In this document: positions 1 to 8,920 of the stretch, piece after piece
Layout: each line of letters starts with the position of its first letter
Position numbering within the stretch: position 1 is the stretch's first letter
Source: an uncultured Lachnospiraceae bacterium
GTDB taxonomy: Bacteria > Bacillota > Clostridia > Lachnospirales > Lachnospiraceae
DNA: 64,000 nt
Reading direction: 5' to 3'
Assembly (NCBI GenBank): GCA_902801515.1
Contig: CADCII010000005.1
Location: forward strand, 1 to 64,000
Notes under the pieces: model-generated
The model's database searches: none
Seen by the model: the letters and a program-made list of their open reading frames with translations, nothing else
Told to the model about the DNA's origin: nothing
Translations under genes and position numbers: made by a program

Positions 1-1
1 T

Positions 2-1111
2 GCGCATATGCATGAGGCGGAACAGGCATCGGAATCCTTCAGGATGATGCTGGACGGCAGAGAGTATGAGGTCAGTCTTCTGAGGGGTGAGGCAGCCGGA
101 GGAGGCAGCTATGTATATCCCTTCCTTTCCGGGCAGAATCTGGGCAAGATGGCATCTCTTGCATCAGAAAGTAAAGATGCTGCGCAGCTTGGAGATATAT
201 TCCGCGCTCTGTGGAATCTCATTCAGTGCAGTGCATGCGCAGAAGAGGCAACAGGCAAAGAGTTTGCCGAAGTATTCGGGACAGCCGGAAGAGATCTGGA
301 ATGGAAGATGGTCTGTCCTGCCAACATTGATCTGATCCTGGACAATATATTCCTGGATGATGAAACTGAGGGGAAGGCAGAAGCGCAGATAATCGACGGG
401 GAATGGATATTTGATTTCCCGGTACCGGCTCATTTTATCCTGTGGCGGGCTGTAAATGAGTTTTATTCCGGACACAGGGAGGCGGAACAGATCCTTCCCC
501 AGGAGACACTGCTTAAAGAGTATGGGATCGGGCCTGAATGGCGGCAGATCTTCTGGAAATGGGCGAGTTATTTTGAAAAAGAATATGTGGGGGCAAACAG
601 GCTGTCTGCTTATGCGCAGCCCGTGCGCAGGGCAGATCTTAAGGACCTTCAGTGGTCCGGGGAAAATGTGCGCCTCACAGCGACTCTGTATATGGATACC
701 GGCAGAGGGTACAATGAGACGGACGCAATTCACACGGATGTTGTGGTTACGGATGGCAGGTATGATGTTACCTTCGAAGTCAGCCGCCCGGAGAAGATCC
801 GCTCCATGCGGTTTGATCCCCTGGAGGGGACTGCGTGCATCTGTGATCTTACATCGACAGATGTCGAATTGAAACCCGTCAATGCCTCAGCCAGATGCAA
901 AGGCGGTTATGAGTTCCTGACGATGGATCCCGCTTACAGGGTGAAGTTTTCAAAGAAACAGTTGTCTGCGGAAAGTGACAGCATGCGGATCCGCATCAGC
1001 GGACACATAGAGACCAGAGACCTGTACTGGGCGCTGGCAAAGAGCCAGGAACTTGTGCACCGGTACCGCAGGGGACCTCTTGGCGCGGTCGCACGCAGAC
1101 TGAAGAAATGA
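2..1111 (+). CDS. Surface-polysaccharide cluster protein, C-terminal part (5' end outside window)
   Basis: The frame is open from the first bases of the window, so the gene most likely begins upstream; the first ATG in frame is at 8. The visible 367 residues are soluble, with no membrane segment. The middle is acidic and Trp-rich. The last ~170 residues look like a beta-sandwich (alternating hydrophobic strands, from about LQWSGENVRLTATLYMD onward) and end in a basic helix (RRGPLGAVARRLKK) of the sort that closes many membrane-associated glycosyltransferases and methyltransferases of polysaccharide operons. I do not recognise a catalytic motif, so function is not assigned. It lies 19 nt before a GT2-GT4 fusion and two further GT2 genes, which suggests a role in the same surface polymer. 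Confidence 0.6.
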   Translation, partial: AHMHEAEQASESFRMMLDGREYEVSLLRGEAAGGGSYVYPFLSGQNLGKMASLASESKDAAQLGDIFRALWNLIQCSACAEEATGKEFAEVFGTAGRDLEWKMVCPANIDLILDNIFLDDETEGKAEAQIIDGEWIFDFPVPAHFILWRAVNEFYSGHREAEQILPQETLLKEYGIGPEWRQIFWKWASYFEKEYVGANRLSAYAQPVRRADLKDLQWSGENVRLTATLYMDTGRGYNETDAIHTDVVVTDGRYDVTFEVSRPEKIRSMRFDPLEGTACICDLTSTDVELKPVNASARCKGGYEFLTMDPAYRVKFSKKQLSAESDSMRIRISGHIETRDLYWALAKSQELVHRYRRGPLGAVARRLKK

Positions 1112-1130
1112 AGAAGGGACGGCAGACGAT

Positions 1131-3971
1131 ATGGACACCAGAGCGGTCGATATAGCGGTACCGGTCTATAACGGATACGACGATCTTGTAAAGTGTGTGG
1201 AGAGTCTGAAAAAATACACGGACCTGTCAAAGCACCGTGTCATTCTGATCGATGACTGCAGTCCGGATGAGAGAGTCCGCTCTTTCCTGCTGGATACCTG
1301 CCTGGAGCCGGAAGTTCCCGGCGCAGGTACTGAGGGGAAGGAATGCGGTCTGGTTGCCGTGTTCAATGAGAAGAACCAGGGGTTTTCCGCCAATGTCAAT
1401 ATCGGCCTTGGCTGGTCACAGCGGGATACGATTCTCCTGAATTCAGACACGGTCGTCACCAGAAACTGGGTCGAGAAGATACAGGCGTGTGCGTACCTCT
1501 CTGAGAGAACTGCAACGGTGACGCCCCTGTCCAACGCTGCGACACTTGCGTCGGTTCCGGTCTTTCTGAAAGACAATCCGCTTCCCGAAGGCTATACTGT
1601 CGATTCATTCGCTAAGCTGGTGGAGCGCGTGTCGCTGCGCCGGTATCCGAGAGTAACGGTGGCGGTCGGATTCTGCATGTATGTAAAGCAGGAGGCTTAC
1701 AAGCTTGCGGGAGAATTTGACGCAAAGACCTTCGGCAGGGGGTATGGCGAGGAAAATGATTTCTGCTGCCGCTGCAGTATGCTGGGCTACACCCATGTGC
1801 TCTGCGACGACACATTCATTTATCACAGGGGAACCGCATCTTTTGCCACGGAAGAGAAGAAGGCGCTGATCGAAGAACATGACCGTATCCTGCGCAGGCG
1901 GTATCCGGATCTGATGAAGGCTAATGATGATTACTGCAGAGAGAATCCCGACCAGGAGATCAGGGATAATCTTCTGCTGCACATGTGCCTGGAAAACGGC
2001 AGGAAGAATCTTCTCTATTTCCTGCACCTGGACTTCCGTGAGATCGCGAAGAGCAGCATCGGCGGAACCCAGCTTCATGTCAAGGATCTGGTGCGCGGTG
2101 CGAAGGATGAATGGAATGTGTTTGTAGCTTCCAGGGACGGCAATGCCCTGCGCCTGACGGCCTATCTGAGGGAGGAGGAACATCTTCCGGACTGGAGGCT
2201 CCTGCAGGAGGAAGAGACTGCGTATAAGGGCGGACGGCTGGTCTCCCTGAAGTTTCCGGTCGGAGAGGAAGAACCGTTCCCGGTCTTTTATGATGAGAAG
2301 ATGGCGGAACTTCTGAAGAAGATCCTTATCTCCTGTAATATTGACCTGGTCCATGTGCATCATACCCAGGGACTGTCGCTGGATATCTACCGTGTCTGCA
2401 CTCAGCTTAAGATTCCTGTGACAGCCACACTGCATGATTATTTCTATACCTGTCCGACCACCAAACTGCTCAGAGAGGACGGGAGATTCTGTCCGGACGC
2501 AGGCTCTTATGAGCATATAAATGAGAAAGTCTGCGCGAAGTGCCTTCATGAAAACTGCGGGTACGGCAGGGTGCACGTGATACGGAAATGGCGGGAAATG
2601 TGCCATGAGGCTCTGCTTGGCTGCGACAGGATCCTGTTCCCCAGCCAGAGTGCGAAGGATCTTACGCTCCGGGTTTATCCGGATCTGGAAGAGCGCAGTA
2701 TTGTTATTGAACACGGAACAGATGCAGTGGGTTCAGGAAGCACTCTGAACGAAGAGCGTTCAGAAGTGACACGTTCAGCAGCCATGCATTCCAGACTGGA
2801 CCAGCAGCCCGGTGAGGAGGGCGGATTCCACTATATCGCGGGCTGGGCTTATCTGGAGGATGTGGACAGCCGCACTGCTTCCATTACCATTGAGATCAGG
2901 GACTGCGAGGGACGGCTGCACTATATGCAGGTGGGCAGGAACGCCCGGCCGGATGTTGCGGCAGCAGCAGCAAACGACCTGTATCTGTGGAGCGGATTCC
3001 ATGCGGTATTTTATGTCCCGGAGATGCCGGACGGAAAGTACCAGGTCCGTCTTCTGATCCATTCGGAAGGCAGGACATATACAGACGGAAAAGTCTATAA
3101 GGGAACCTGGCGAAGAGGAGGGAAGAACTCTCACGGCAGTGCCGGAACGGGAGAAAAGGGCAGCCATCTGAACATAGCATTTCTCGGAGGCATCACGAAG
3201 GCGAAGGGGTCTGAACTTCTGTCGCAGGTGATCAGCAGCCCGGACCGGCGCTTTAACTTCTATGTGTTCGGAGAAGTCGGCGACAGCAGTGTCAGAGCCC
3301 TGAGCGGCGCGGACAATGTTCATTTTTCAGGGGTATACAGGAAGGATGACATCTTTGATCTGCTGAAGATCAGCCGGATCGATGTCGCCTGCATACTCTC
3401 GATCTGGGCGGAGACTTTCTGCTATACGCTGTCGGAGGCCTGGTCGTGCGGAATCCCTGTGATCGGGATCGACCTTGGAGCGGTGGGAGAGCGTATCAGA
3501 AAGACCGGCGCCGGATGGACGCTTCCGGCAGGAGCGTCAAAAGAGGATCTGCTGCAGCTGCTGGACCGTATCGCGAACAATCCGGAAGAACTGAGGGAGA
3601 AGAAAGACACTGCGGCAGCGCTTCAGCTGAAGAGTGTGGATGAGATGAACCGGGAGTACCGCTGCCTGTACGAAGAACTGATATCCTCCGGGCCGGGGGA
3701 AAGGGGCACTCTCTCCCAGTCTGAGGATCTGATGAACAGACCGGACATGCCGGATCCTGATTTTCTCTTCCAGGGACTGGCAATGGGCAACCCGTCTGTC
3801 ACAGGCCGGGGCAGCGCCGCTTCCCTGAACCGTGTTCGGGAGGAAAACGATATGCTCCGCACGTCCATGGAGATGCTGAAGAACACGACGTCCTACCGGA
3901 TCGCCAGAAAGATAGCAGATGCAAATATACCATTCAAGGAACCGCTGAAGAAAATATTCCGGAAGAACTGA
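1131..3971 (+). CDS. GT2-GT4 fusion glycosyltransferase with inserted beta domain
   Basis: 946 residues. Residues ~1-270 form a GT2 (GT-A fold) domain: DIAVPVYNGYDDL start, LIDDCSPDE, and NSDTVV carrying the nucleotide-sugar/metal acidic motif. From about residue 290 a GT4-like (GT-B) domain begins (SSIGGTQLHVKDL). Its C-terminal half holds IAFLGGITKAKG and ETFCYTLSEAWSCGIPVIG, the usual GT4 donor-binding region. Between the two GT-B halves (~535-670) sits an extra beta-rich domain containing IAGWAYLEDVDSRTASI and ending around WSGFHAVFYV. The tail has a short coiled coil and the motif TTSYRIARKI typical of polysaccharide GTs. It probably adds two successive sugars to a lipid-linked chain at the inner membrane face. 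Thirteen nt separate it from the next GT gene, so an operon is likely. Acceptor and donor cannot be read from sequence. Confidence 0.88.
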   Translation: MDTRAVDIAVPVYNGYDDLVKCVESLKKYTDLSKHRVILIDDCSPDERVRSFLLDTCLEPEVPGAGTEGKECGLVAVFNEKNQGFSANVNIGLGWSQRDTILLNSDTVVTRNWVEKIQACAYLSERTATVTPLSNAATLASVPVFLKDNPLPEGYTVDSFAKLVERVSLRRYPRVTVAVGFCMYVKQEAYKLAGEFDAKTFGRGYGEENDFCCRCSMLGYTHVLCDDTFIYHRGTASFATEEKKALIEEHDRILRRRYPDLMKANDDYCRENPDQEIRDNLLLHMCLENGRKNLLYFLHLDFREIAKSSIGGTQLHVKDLVRGAKDEWNVFVASRDGNALRLTAYLREEEHLPDWRLLQEEETAYKGGRLVSLKFPVGEEEPFPVFYDEKMAELLKKILISCNIDLVHVHHTQGLSLDIYRVCTQLKIPVTATLHDYFYTCPTTKLLREDGRFCPDAGSYEHINEKVCAKCLHENCGYGRVHVIRKWREMCHEALLGCDRILFPSQSAKDLTLRVYPDLEERSIVIEHGTDAVGSGSTLNEERSEVTRSAAMHSRLDQQPGEEGGFHYIAGWAYLEDVDSRTASITIEIRDCEGRLHYMQVGRNARPDVAAAAANDLYLWSGFHAVFYVPEMPDGKYQVRLLIHSEGRTYTDGKVYKGTWRRGGKNSHGSAGTGEKGSHLNIAFLGGITKAKGSELLSQVISSPDRRFNFYVFGEVGDSSVRALSGADNVHFSGVYRKDDIFDLLKISRIDVACILSIWAETFCYTLSEAWSCGIPVIGIDLGAVGERIRKTGAGWTLPAGASKEDLLQLLDRIANNPEELREKKDTAAALQLKSVDEMNREYRCLYEELISSGPGERGTLSQSEDLMNRPDMPDPDFLFQGLAMGNPSVTGRGSAASLNRVREENDMLRTSMEMLKNTTSYRIARKIADANIPFKEPLKKIFRKN

Positions 3972-3984
3972 CAGGTTATCGCTT

Positions 3985-5655
3985 ATGATCATTCGCAATC
4001 TATCCAGCTATATCAAAGACTACGGATTACACGCAGCTGCCGTGAGAGCGGCTGACCGTCTGCTGAAACGCAAGGCGGAGGAAATATCCTACGACAGATG
4101 GCTCCAGCGCAGCAGGAAGTCTTCCAGGGATTATGCCAGAATGGCAAAGGAAGAGTTTGTCTGGAATCCGGTGATCGGTATCAAAGCATTCATGGATTAT
4201 GAAGACCGCACACCGTTTATGCAGTCTCTGAATCTGCAGATATACAGAAATGTGCGGTCATTCAGAAAATGTCCGGATTCGGAGTACCTGCTGATCGTCG
4301 GGGCAGGATGCATACTGGCTCCGGATATACTGTGGCAGGCTGTGAACATGCTCAATGACGAGGGACTGACGGAATCTGTCATAAGAGATGCCCCGGCGCT
4401 GATCTATTTTGACTCAGACAGGATCGGCCCTCAAGGCCGCAAGACTGATCCTGCCTTCCGCCCGGAATACGATGCCGATCTTCTGGACAGCGTCAATTAC
4501 ATGGGGGAAGTTGTGCTGGTGAGAACGGATCTTGCCATGGAGGCGGGACTTCCGTCGGACGGAGAAGAGAGCCTGCATTCATTTCTGAAGAAGGTCTGTG
4601 CTCTTACGGGTGAACAGCCGGGACAGGAAGGAACCGGCGCTGTGCGGCACATCCCTGAGATCCTCTACCATGAGACAGGGGATGCACATCTGAGTGAGGT
4701 CAGCATGCCGGAACCGGAAGAGCCTGAGATCAGCAGTGATCCTGACAGTGTGTCTGCTGCAGGAGAACAGCCGCTGGTATCGGTCCTGATCCCCAACAAG
4801 GATCACACGGAGGACCTGGAGCGGTGTATTGAGTCTCTGAGGAAGGTGAATACCTGGCAGAATCTGGAGATCCTCATACTGGAAAACAATTCGGAGGATC
4901 CCGCTACCTTTGCCTTTTATGACAGGCTCCGCAGAGAAGATAAAAGGATTAAGATCCTGGAGTATGGACTGCCGTTCAATTATTCGGCGGTGAATAACTT
5001 CGGCGCAGAGTATTCGGAAGGGGAATACCTTCTTCTTCTCAATAATGACACAGTTATCCTGAAGGGAGATTCGATCGCACAGCTTGTGCGGCTCGTCCGG
5101 AAAGAGGACACAGGAGCTGCGGGAGCCCTGCTCTATTATCCGGACGGCTCCATTCAGCATGCCGGGATCATACTGGGACACGGAGGAATCGCCGGACATG
5201 CATTTGCCGGTGAGAGATCCGGCAGAGATCTGGGCTTCTTCCCGGGCCTGGTATACACTCACACGCATAACGTCAGTGCTGTTACAGGCGCGTGTCTGAT
5301 GGTCAGGAAACAGGTCTGGCAGGAGGCGGGCGGAATGGATGAAGACCTGGAGATCGCGTTTAACGATGTCGACTTCTGTATGCGGATTCGAAGAGACGGC
5401 AGGAAGATACTCATGTGTCCGCAGGCTCAGCTGTATCACAATGAGTCTGTTTCCAGAGGCGCCGAGGACTCACCGGAGAAGATCGCGAGATTCCACAGGG
5501 AGATCGGGATCATGGTATCACGCTGGGAAGCAGAACTGGAGGCGGGAGACCCATTCTATAATCCCAATCTTACACTGACCGGAAGGAGCTGGACTTGCAG
5601 GGATGAACTGCGTGAGGCGGCGAAACCCTACCTGAAATATCTGCACAGTATGTAA
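3985..5655 (+). CDS. GT2 glycosyltransferase with degenerate N-terminal GT-like domain
   Basis: 556 residues, no membrane span. The catalytic GT2 domain occupies about residues 262-520: LVSVLIPNKDHTEDL, EILILENNSED, LLLLNNDTVI (DxD-type acidic site), VTGACLMVRK and FNDVDFCMRIRRDG. These are hallmarks of the RgpF/O-antigen type GT2 enzymes that build rhamnose-rich or similar wall polysaccharides. The first ~240 residues resemble the front half of a second GT2 domain (IYFDSDRIG in place of a clear catalytic motif, then FRPEYDADLLDSVNYMG) and are probably non-catalytic or involved in acceptor binding. It is a paralogue of the next gene. Short gaps on both sides (13 and 20 nt) indicate co-transcription. 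Confidence 0.88.
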   Translation: MIIRNLSSYIKDYGLHAAAVRAADRLLKRKAEEISYDRWLQRSRKSSRDYARMAKEEFVWNPVIGIKAFMDYEDRTPFMQSLNLQIYRNVRSFRKCPDSEYLLIVGAGCILAPDILWQAVNMLNDEGLTESVIRDAPALIYFDSDRIGPQGRKTDPAFRPEYDADLLDSVNYMGEVVLVRTDLAMEAGLPSDGEESLHSFLKKVCALTGEQPGQEGTGAVRHIPEILYHETGDAHLSEVSMPEPEEPEISSDPDSVSAAGEQPLVSVLIPNKDHTEDLERCIESLRKVNTWQNLEILILENNSEDPATFAFYDRLRREDKRIKILEYGLPFNYSAVNNFGAEYSEGEYLLLLNNDTVILKGDSIAQLVRLVRKEDTGAAGALLYYPDGSIQHAGIILGHGGIAGHAFAGERSGRDLGFFPGLVYTHTHNVSAVTGACLMVRKQVWQEAGGMDEDLEIAFNDVDFCMRIRRDGRKILMCPQAQLYHNESVSRGAEDSPEKIARFHREIGIMVSRWEAELEAGDPFYNPNLTLTGRSWTCRDELREAAKPYLKYLHSM

Positions 5656-5675
5656 TCAGACACGGAGGAGGAAAG

Positions 5676-7424
5676 ATGGCGAATCAGGACCGGAATCAAA
5701 AAGGCGCCGCAGGAAAAGCGCTGCGCTATCTCCAGGACAGGGGAATGAGAGAGTTCGCTTCCCATGCCGTGGAGAAAGTGCGTGACAGGCGTTTTGACTA
5801 TCAGCGGTGGATCCGGGCACAGGAACTGTCTTCCACAGCGAAGGGGTATCAGAAGAAACTGGTCTTTAAGCGGATGCCGGACATCATTGTGATGGTCCTG
5901 CGCCCGGAGGGGGTAGCGGAGCCGGATATGCAGACACTGCAGTCGGTCCGCAGGCAGACCTATCAGAAGACATCCTTATCAGACATCCTTACCACGCAGA
6001 TCAGTGACGACGCCTTCCTTCTGTGTGTCAGGAACAAAAGCCTGCTGACAGAAGACGCGCTGTTCCGCATGGCAGAAGCGCTCGCAGGCGGGGCGGATGC
6101 GGTCTATGCGGACGAGGATTCCTATGAGCAGAAAAACAGGGAGAATCATTACAGTCTTCCCCTGTTCAAACCGGACTACAATCCGGACTACCTGAGGTCA
6201 TGCAATTATATCGGAACGCCGTTCATGGTCCGGGCGGGACTGATCCGCAGCTTTTATAAAGAAGAAGGCGCGGTTCCAAGCGCATGGACTCTGGACGATC
6301 CGGCTGCCTATTATGAATATGTGCTCCGCTGCAGCCAGAGAGCGCAGCAGGAAGGCGGTATCGTTCATGTGCCGCGGGTATTGTGTCACGTACGGCGTGC
6401 TGCCGGGGTGAAGATGCCGGAGGGGACAGCTGTCTTTGGCTCATATGAGGGCGCCGCGGGTTTAAATGATATCGCGGATGTTCATAACAGGATGCGCTCT
6501 GTTCTTGAGAAGGATCTTATACGGAACGGATCTTCGGGAAGAGTTGAGGACGGACCGTGGAAGTACACTTTCCATGTAGCCTATGATCTGACTGAGAGGC
6601 CGCTGGTTTCTATTGTGATCCCGAATAAGGACAGTTATTCTGTTCTGGAAAACTGTATCTGGTCGATCACGAATAAAAGTACCTACTCCGATTATGAGAT
6701 CATAATCGTTGAGAATAATTCAACCCAGAAAGAGACATTTGACTATTACAGGAAACTGGAAGAGGAAGGCACTGCGCGGATCGTGCGGTACGACCATCCG
6801 TTTCATTTTTCAAGAGTGGTCAATGAGGGCGTGAGGAACGCCCGCGGTGATTATGTCATATTGATGAATAACGATGTGACTGTGCGCACCGCAGACTGGA
6901 TCGAGAGACTGCTTGCCCATTGCCAGAGGCAGGGCGTCGGGGCGGCAGGTCCCAAGCTCCTGTATCCGGACCTGAGAGTGCAGTCTGCAGGGATCGTCGC
7001 GGGTATCATGGGATACGCGGGATCCATGATGGTCCTGGAGGACGGTGATGATCCGGGATATATGGGAAGAGGAGCGCTCACGCAGAATATGAGCGCCGTG
7101 ACTGCTGCGTGCATGATGGTGAAGAAGGATGTGTACCAGAAGGCAGGCGGGTTTGCGGATGATCTGCCTGTCGCTCTGAACGATGTGGACTTCTGCCTGA
7201 AACTGGTCCGGGATGGATACAGAAATGTGCTGGAGCCTGCAGCTGTGATGATTCATCATGAGTCCCTCAGCCGGGGGCATGAGGACACTCCTGAGAAGAA
7301 AAAAAGGTTTAATAAAGAGAAGGCTGTGTTCAGGAAGAGATGGGCGGAGTTTCTGAAAAAGGGTGATCCGGCCTATAATCCGAACCTGTCGCTCAGGCGC
7401 TGTGACTGGTCGCAGCAGACCTGA
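5676..7424 (+). CDS. GT2 glycosyltransferase, two-domain
   Basis: 582 residues with the same plan as the gene before it. An N-terminal GT2-like domain carries AVYADEDSYEQ and FKPDYNPDYLRSCNYIG. The C-terminal GT2 domain (about residues 305-545) carries LVSIVIPNKDSYSVL, EIIIVENNS, ILMNNDVTVRT, VTAACMMVKKDVY and LNDVDFCLKLVRDG. The ADEDS motif is better preserved here than in the neighbour, so both domains may be active. The ribosome binding site (GGAGGA about 8 nt before ATG) is clear. Role: transfer of a nucleotide-activated sugar to a growing surface polysaccharide in the cytoplasm. It is the last GT of this group; the next gene starts only 26 nt later without a terminator. Confidence 0.88.
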   Translation: MANQDRNQKGAAGKALRYLQDRGMREFASHAVEKVRDRRFDYQRWIRAQELSSTAKGYQKKLVFKRMPDIIVMVLRPEGVAEPDMQTLQSVRRQTYQKTSLSDILTTQISDDAFLLCVRNKSLLTEDALFRMAEALAGGADAVYADEDSYEQKNRENHYSLPLFKPDYNPDYLRSCNYIGTPFMVRAGLIRSFYKEEGAVPSAWTLDDPAAYYEYVLRCSQRAQQEGGIVHVPRVLCHVRRAAGVKMPEGTAVFGSYEGAAGLNDIADVHNRMRSVLEKDLIRNGSSGRVEDGPWKYTFHVAYDLTERPLVSIVIPNKDSYSVLENCIWSITNKSTYSDYEIIIVENNSTQKETFDYYRKLEEEGTARIVRYDHPFHFSRVVNEGVRNARGDYVILMNNDVTVRTADWIERLLAHCQRQGVGAAGPKLLYPDLRVQSAGIVAGIMGYAGSMMVLEDGDDPGYMGRGALTQNMSAVTAACMMVKKDVYQKAGGFADDLPVALNDVDFCLKLVRDGYRNVLEPAAVMIHHESLSRGHEDTPEKKKRFNKEKAVFRKRWAEFLKKGDPAYNPNLSLRRCDWSQQT

Positions 7425-7450
7425 ATTGAGAAGGGAGGCGGTGGAACTTG

Positions 7451-8899
7451 ATGTACGATGTCATTATCATCGGTGCCGGTGTGAGCGGATGCGCAGCGGC
7501 AAGAGAATTGAGCCGGTATGACCTGAAAGTGCTTGTTGTTGAAAGCGCAGAGGATGTCTGCTGCGGAACGAGCAAGGCAAACAGTGCGATCGTTCATGCG
7601 GGTTATGACGCGAAGCCGGGTACACTGATGGCGAAGCTGAATGTGGAAGGCAACCGTATGATGGAGCAGGTATGCCAGGACCTGGATGTTCCGTTTGACC
7701 GGATAGGGTCGCTGGTCGTCTGCCGCTCGGATGAGGACAGATCTGTCCTGGATAAACTGCTGGAGCAGGGCAGACAGAATAATGTTCCGGGTCTTCGAAT
7801 CGTAGACAGGGACGAGCTCAAAGAGATGGAGCCACATATCACGGATGAGACACAGTGGGCTCTGTATGCGCCTACCGGCGGTGTTGTCTGCCCGTTCACT
7901 CTGACTGTAGCTTATGCGGAGAATGCAGCCGCGAACGGTGTGCAGTTCATGTTTGATACCTGCGTGGATCAGGTGATACCGACGCAGAGTGATACCGGAA
8001 AGTTCTTTGTGCTGGAGACATCGAAGGGACAGCTGCAGGCTGAAGTCGTTGTCAATGCGGCAGGAGTTTATGCAGACCGTTTCCACAATCAGGTGAGTAA
8101 AGAGAAGATTCATATCACCCCAAGGCGCGGCAGCTATAATCTCATGGACAAGTCAGCCGGAAACCATGTGCGCCATGTCATTTTCCCGCTTCCGTCGGAC
8201 AAGGGCAAAGGGACTTTAGTTACGCCGACCGTACATGGCAATCTCCTGATCGGTCCGACAGCAGTGGATATCGAAGATCCCGAAGGAACGAACACGACCG
8301 CTCAGGAACTGGATGCTGTAGTGCAGACCAGCGGTAAATATATCGCAGATATCCCGTACAGAGAGACGATTACTTCATTTGCAGGACTCCGCGCCCATGA
8401 AGACGGACATGAATTCAGGATCGGTGAAGTGGAGGACTGCCCCGGGTTTGTGGACTGTGCCGGGATCGAATCACCTGGCCTTACCAGCGCACCTGCCATA
8501 GGAGTGATGGTTGCTGAATGTGTATCGAAGATCCTGAACGCGGAAAAGAAGATGGACTTTGATCCTCTTCGTGAGGGAGTTCTCGATCCGAAGACGCTGA
8601 CGCCGGAAGCATACATCGAACTGATCCGGCAGGAACCCGCTTACGGCAACATCGTCTGCCGCTGTGAATCGATAACAGAGGGAGAGATCATTGATGCGAT
8701 CCGGCGCACGCCCGGGGCAAAGAGCCTTGATGGAGTGAAGCGCCGTACGAGAGCCGGGATGGGCAGATGCCAGGCAGGCTTCTGCAGCCCCAGAGTCATG
8801 GAGATCCTCTCGAGAGAACTGGGTGTTCCTCTGGAAGAGATCACCAAGAGCGGAGGAGAATCAAGGATCATTGTCGGCAAAGATAAATTCGCCGGTTAA
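7451..8899 (+). CDS. GlpA-like FAD-dependent dehydrogenase with C-terminal [2Fe-2S] domain
   Basis: The N terminus is a Rossmann FAD site (VIIIGAGVSGCAAARELS). A DAO-type oxidase fold follows to about residue 370 (FAGLRAHEDG, IESPGLTSAPAIG). The last ~90 residues are a BFD-like [2Fe-2S] domain with four spaced Cys (IVCRCESITEGEI and RAGMGRCQAGFC). This architecture fits anaerobic glycerol-3-phosphate dehydrogenase GlpA-type proteins of Firmicutes. L-2-hydroxyglutarate oxidase-like activity is an alternative because the substrate residues cannot be judged here. A TTG at 7448 lies one codon before the chosen ATG and has a slightly better spacing to GGGAGG at 7433, so the start is uncertain by one residue. 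The next two genes are its usual partners in Clostridia. Confidence 0.85.
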   Translation: MYDVIIIGAGVSGCAAARELSRYDLKVLVVESAEDVCCGTSKANSAIVHAGYDAKPGTLMAKLNVEGNRMMEQVCQDLDVPFDRIGSLVVCRSDEDRSVLDKLLEQGRQNNVPGLRIVDRDELKEMEPHITDETQWALYAPTGGVVCPFTLTVAYAENAAANGVQFMFDTCVDQVIPTQSDTGKFFVLETSKGQLQAEVVVNAAGVYADRFHNQVSKEKIHITPRRGSYNLMDKSAGNHVRHVIFPLPSDKGKGTLVTPTVHGNLLIGPTAVDIEDPEGTNTTAQELDAVVQTSGKYIADIPYRETITSFAGLRAHEDGHEFRIGEVEDCPGFVDCAGIESPGLTSAPAIGVMVAECVSKILNAEKKMDFDPLREGVLDPKTLTPEAYIELIRQEPAYGNIVCRCESITEGEIIDAIRRTPGAKSLDGVKRRTRAGMGRCQAGFCSPRVMEILSRELGVPLEEITKSGGESRIIVGKDKFAG

Positions 8900-8920
8900 G
8901 CCGGAAGCAGAGGGATTGAG

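Noticed and set aside
1605..2714. Open frame of 369 codons on the - strand
   Set aside because: Antisense to the GT2-GT4 gene, which carries clear motifs on the + strand; no ribosome site or family resemblance.
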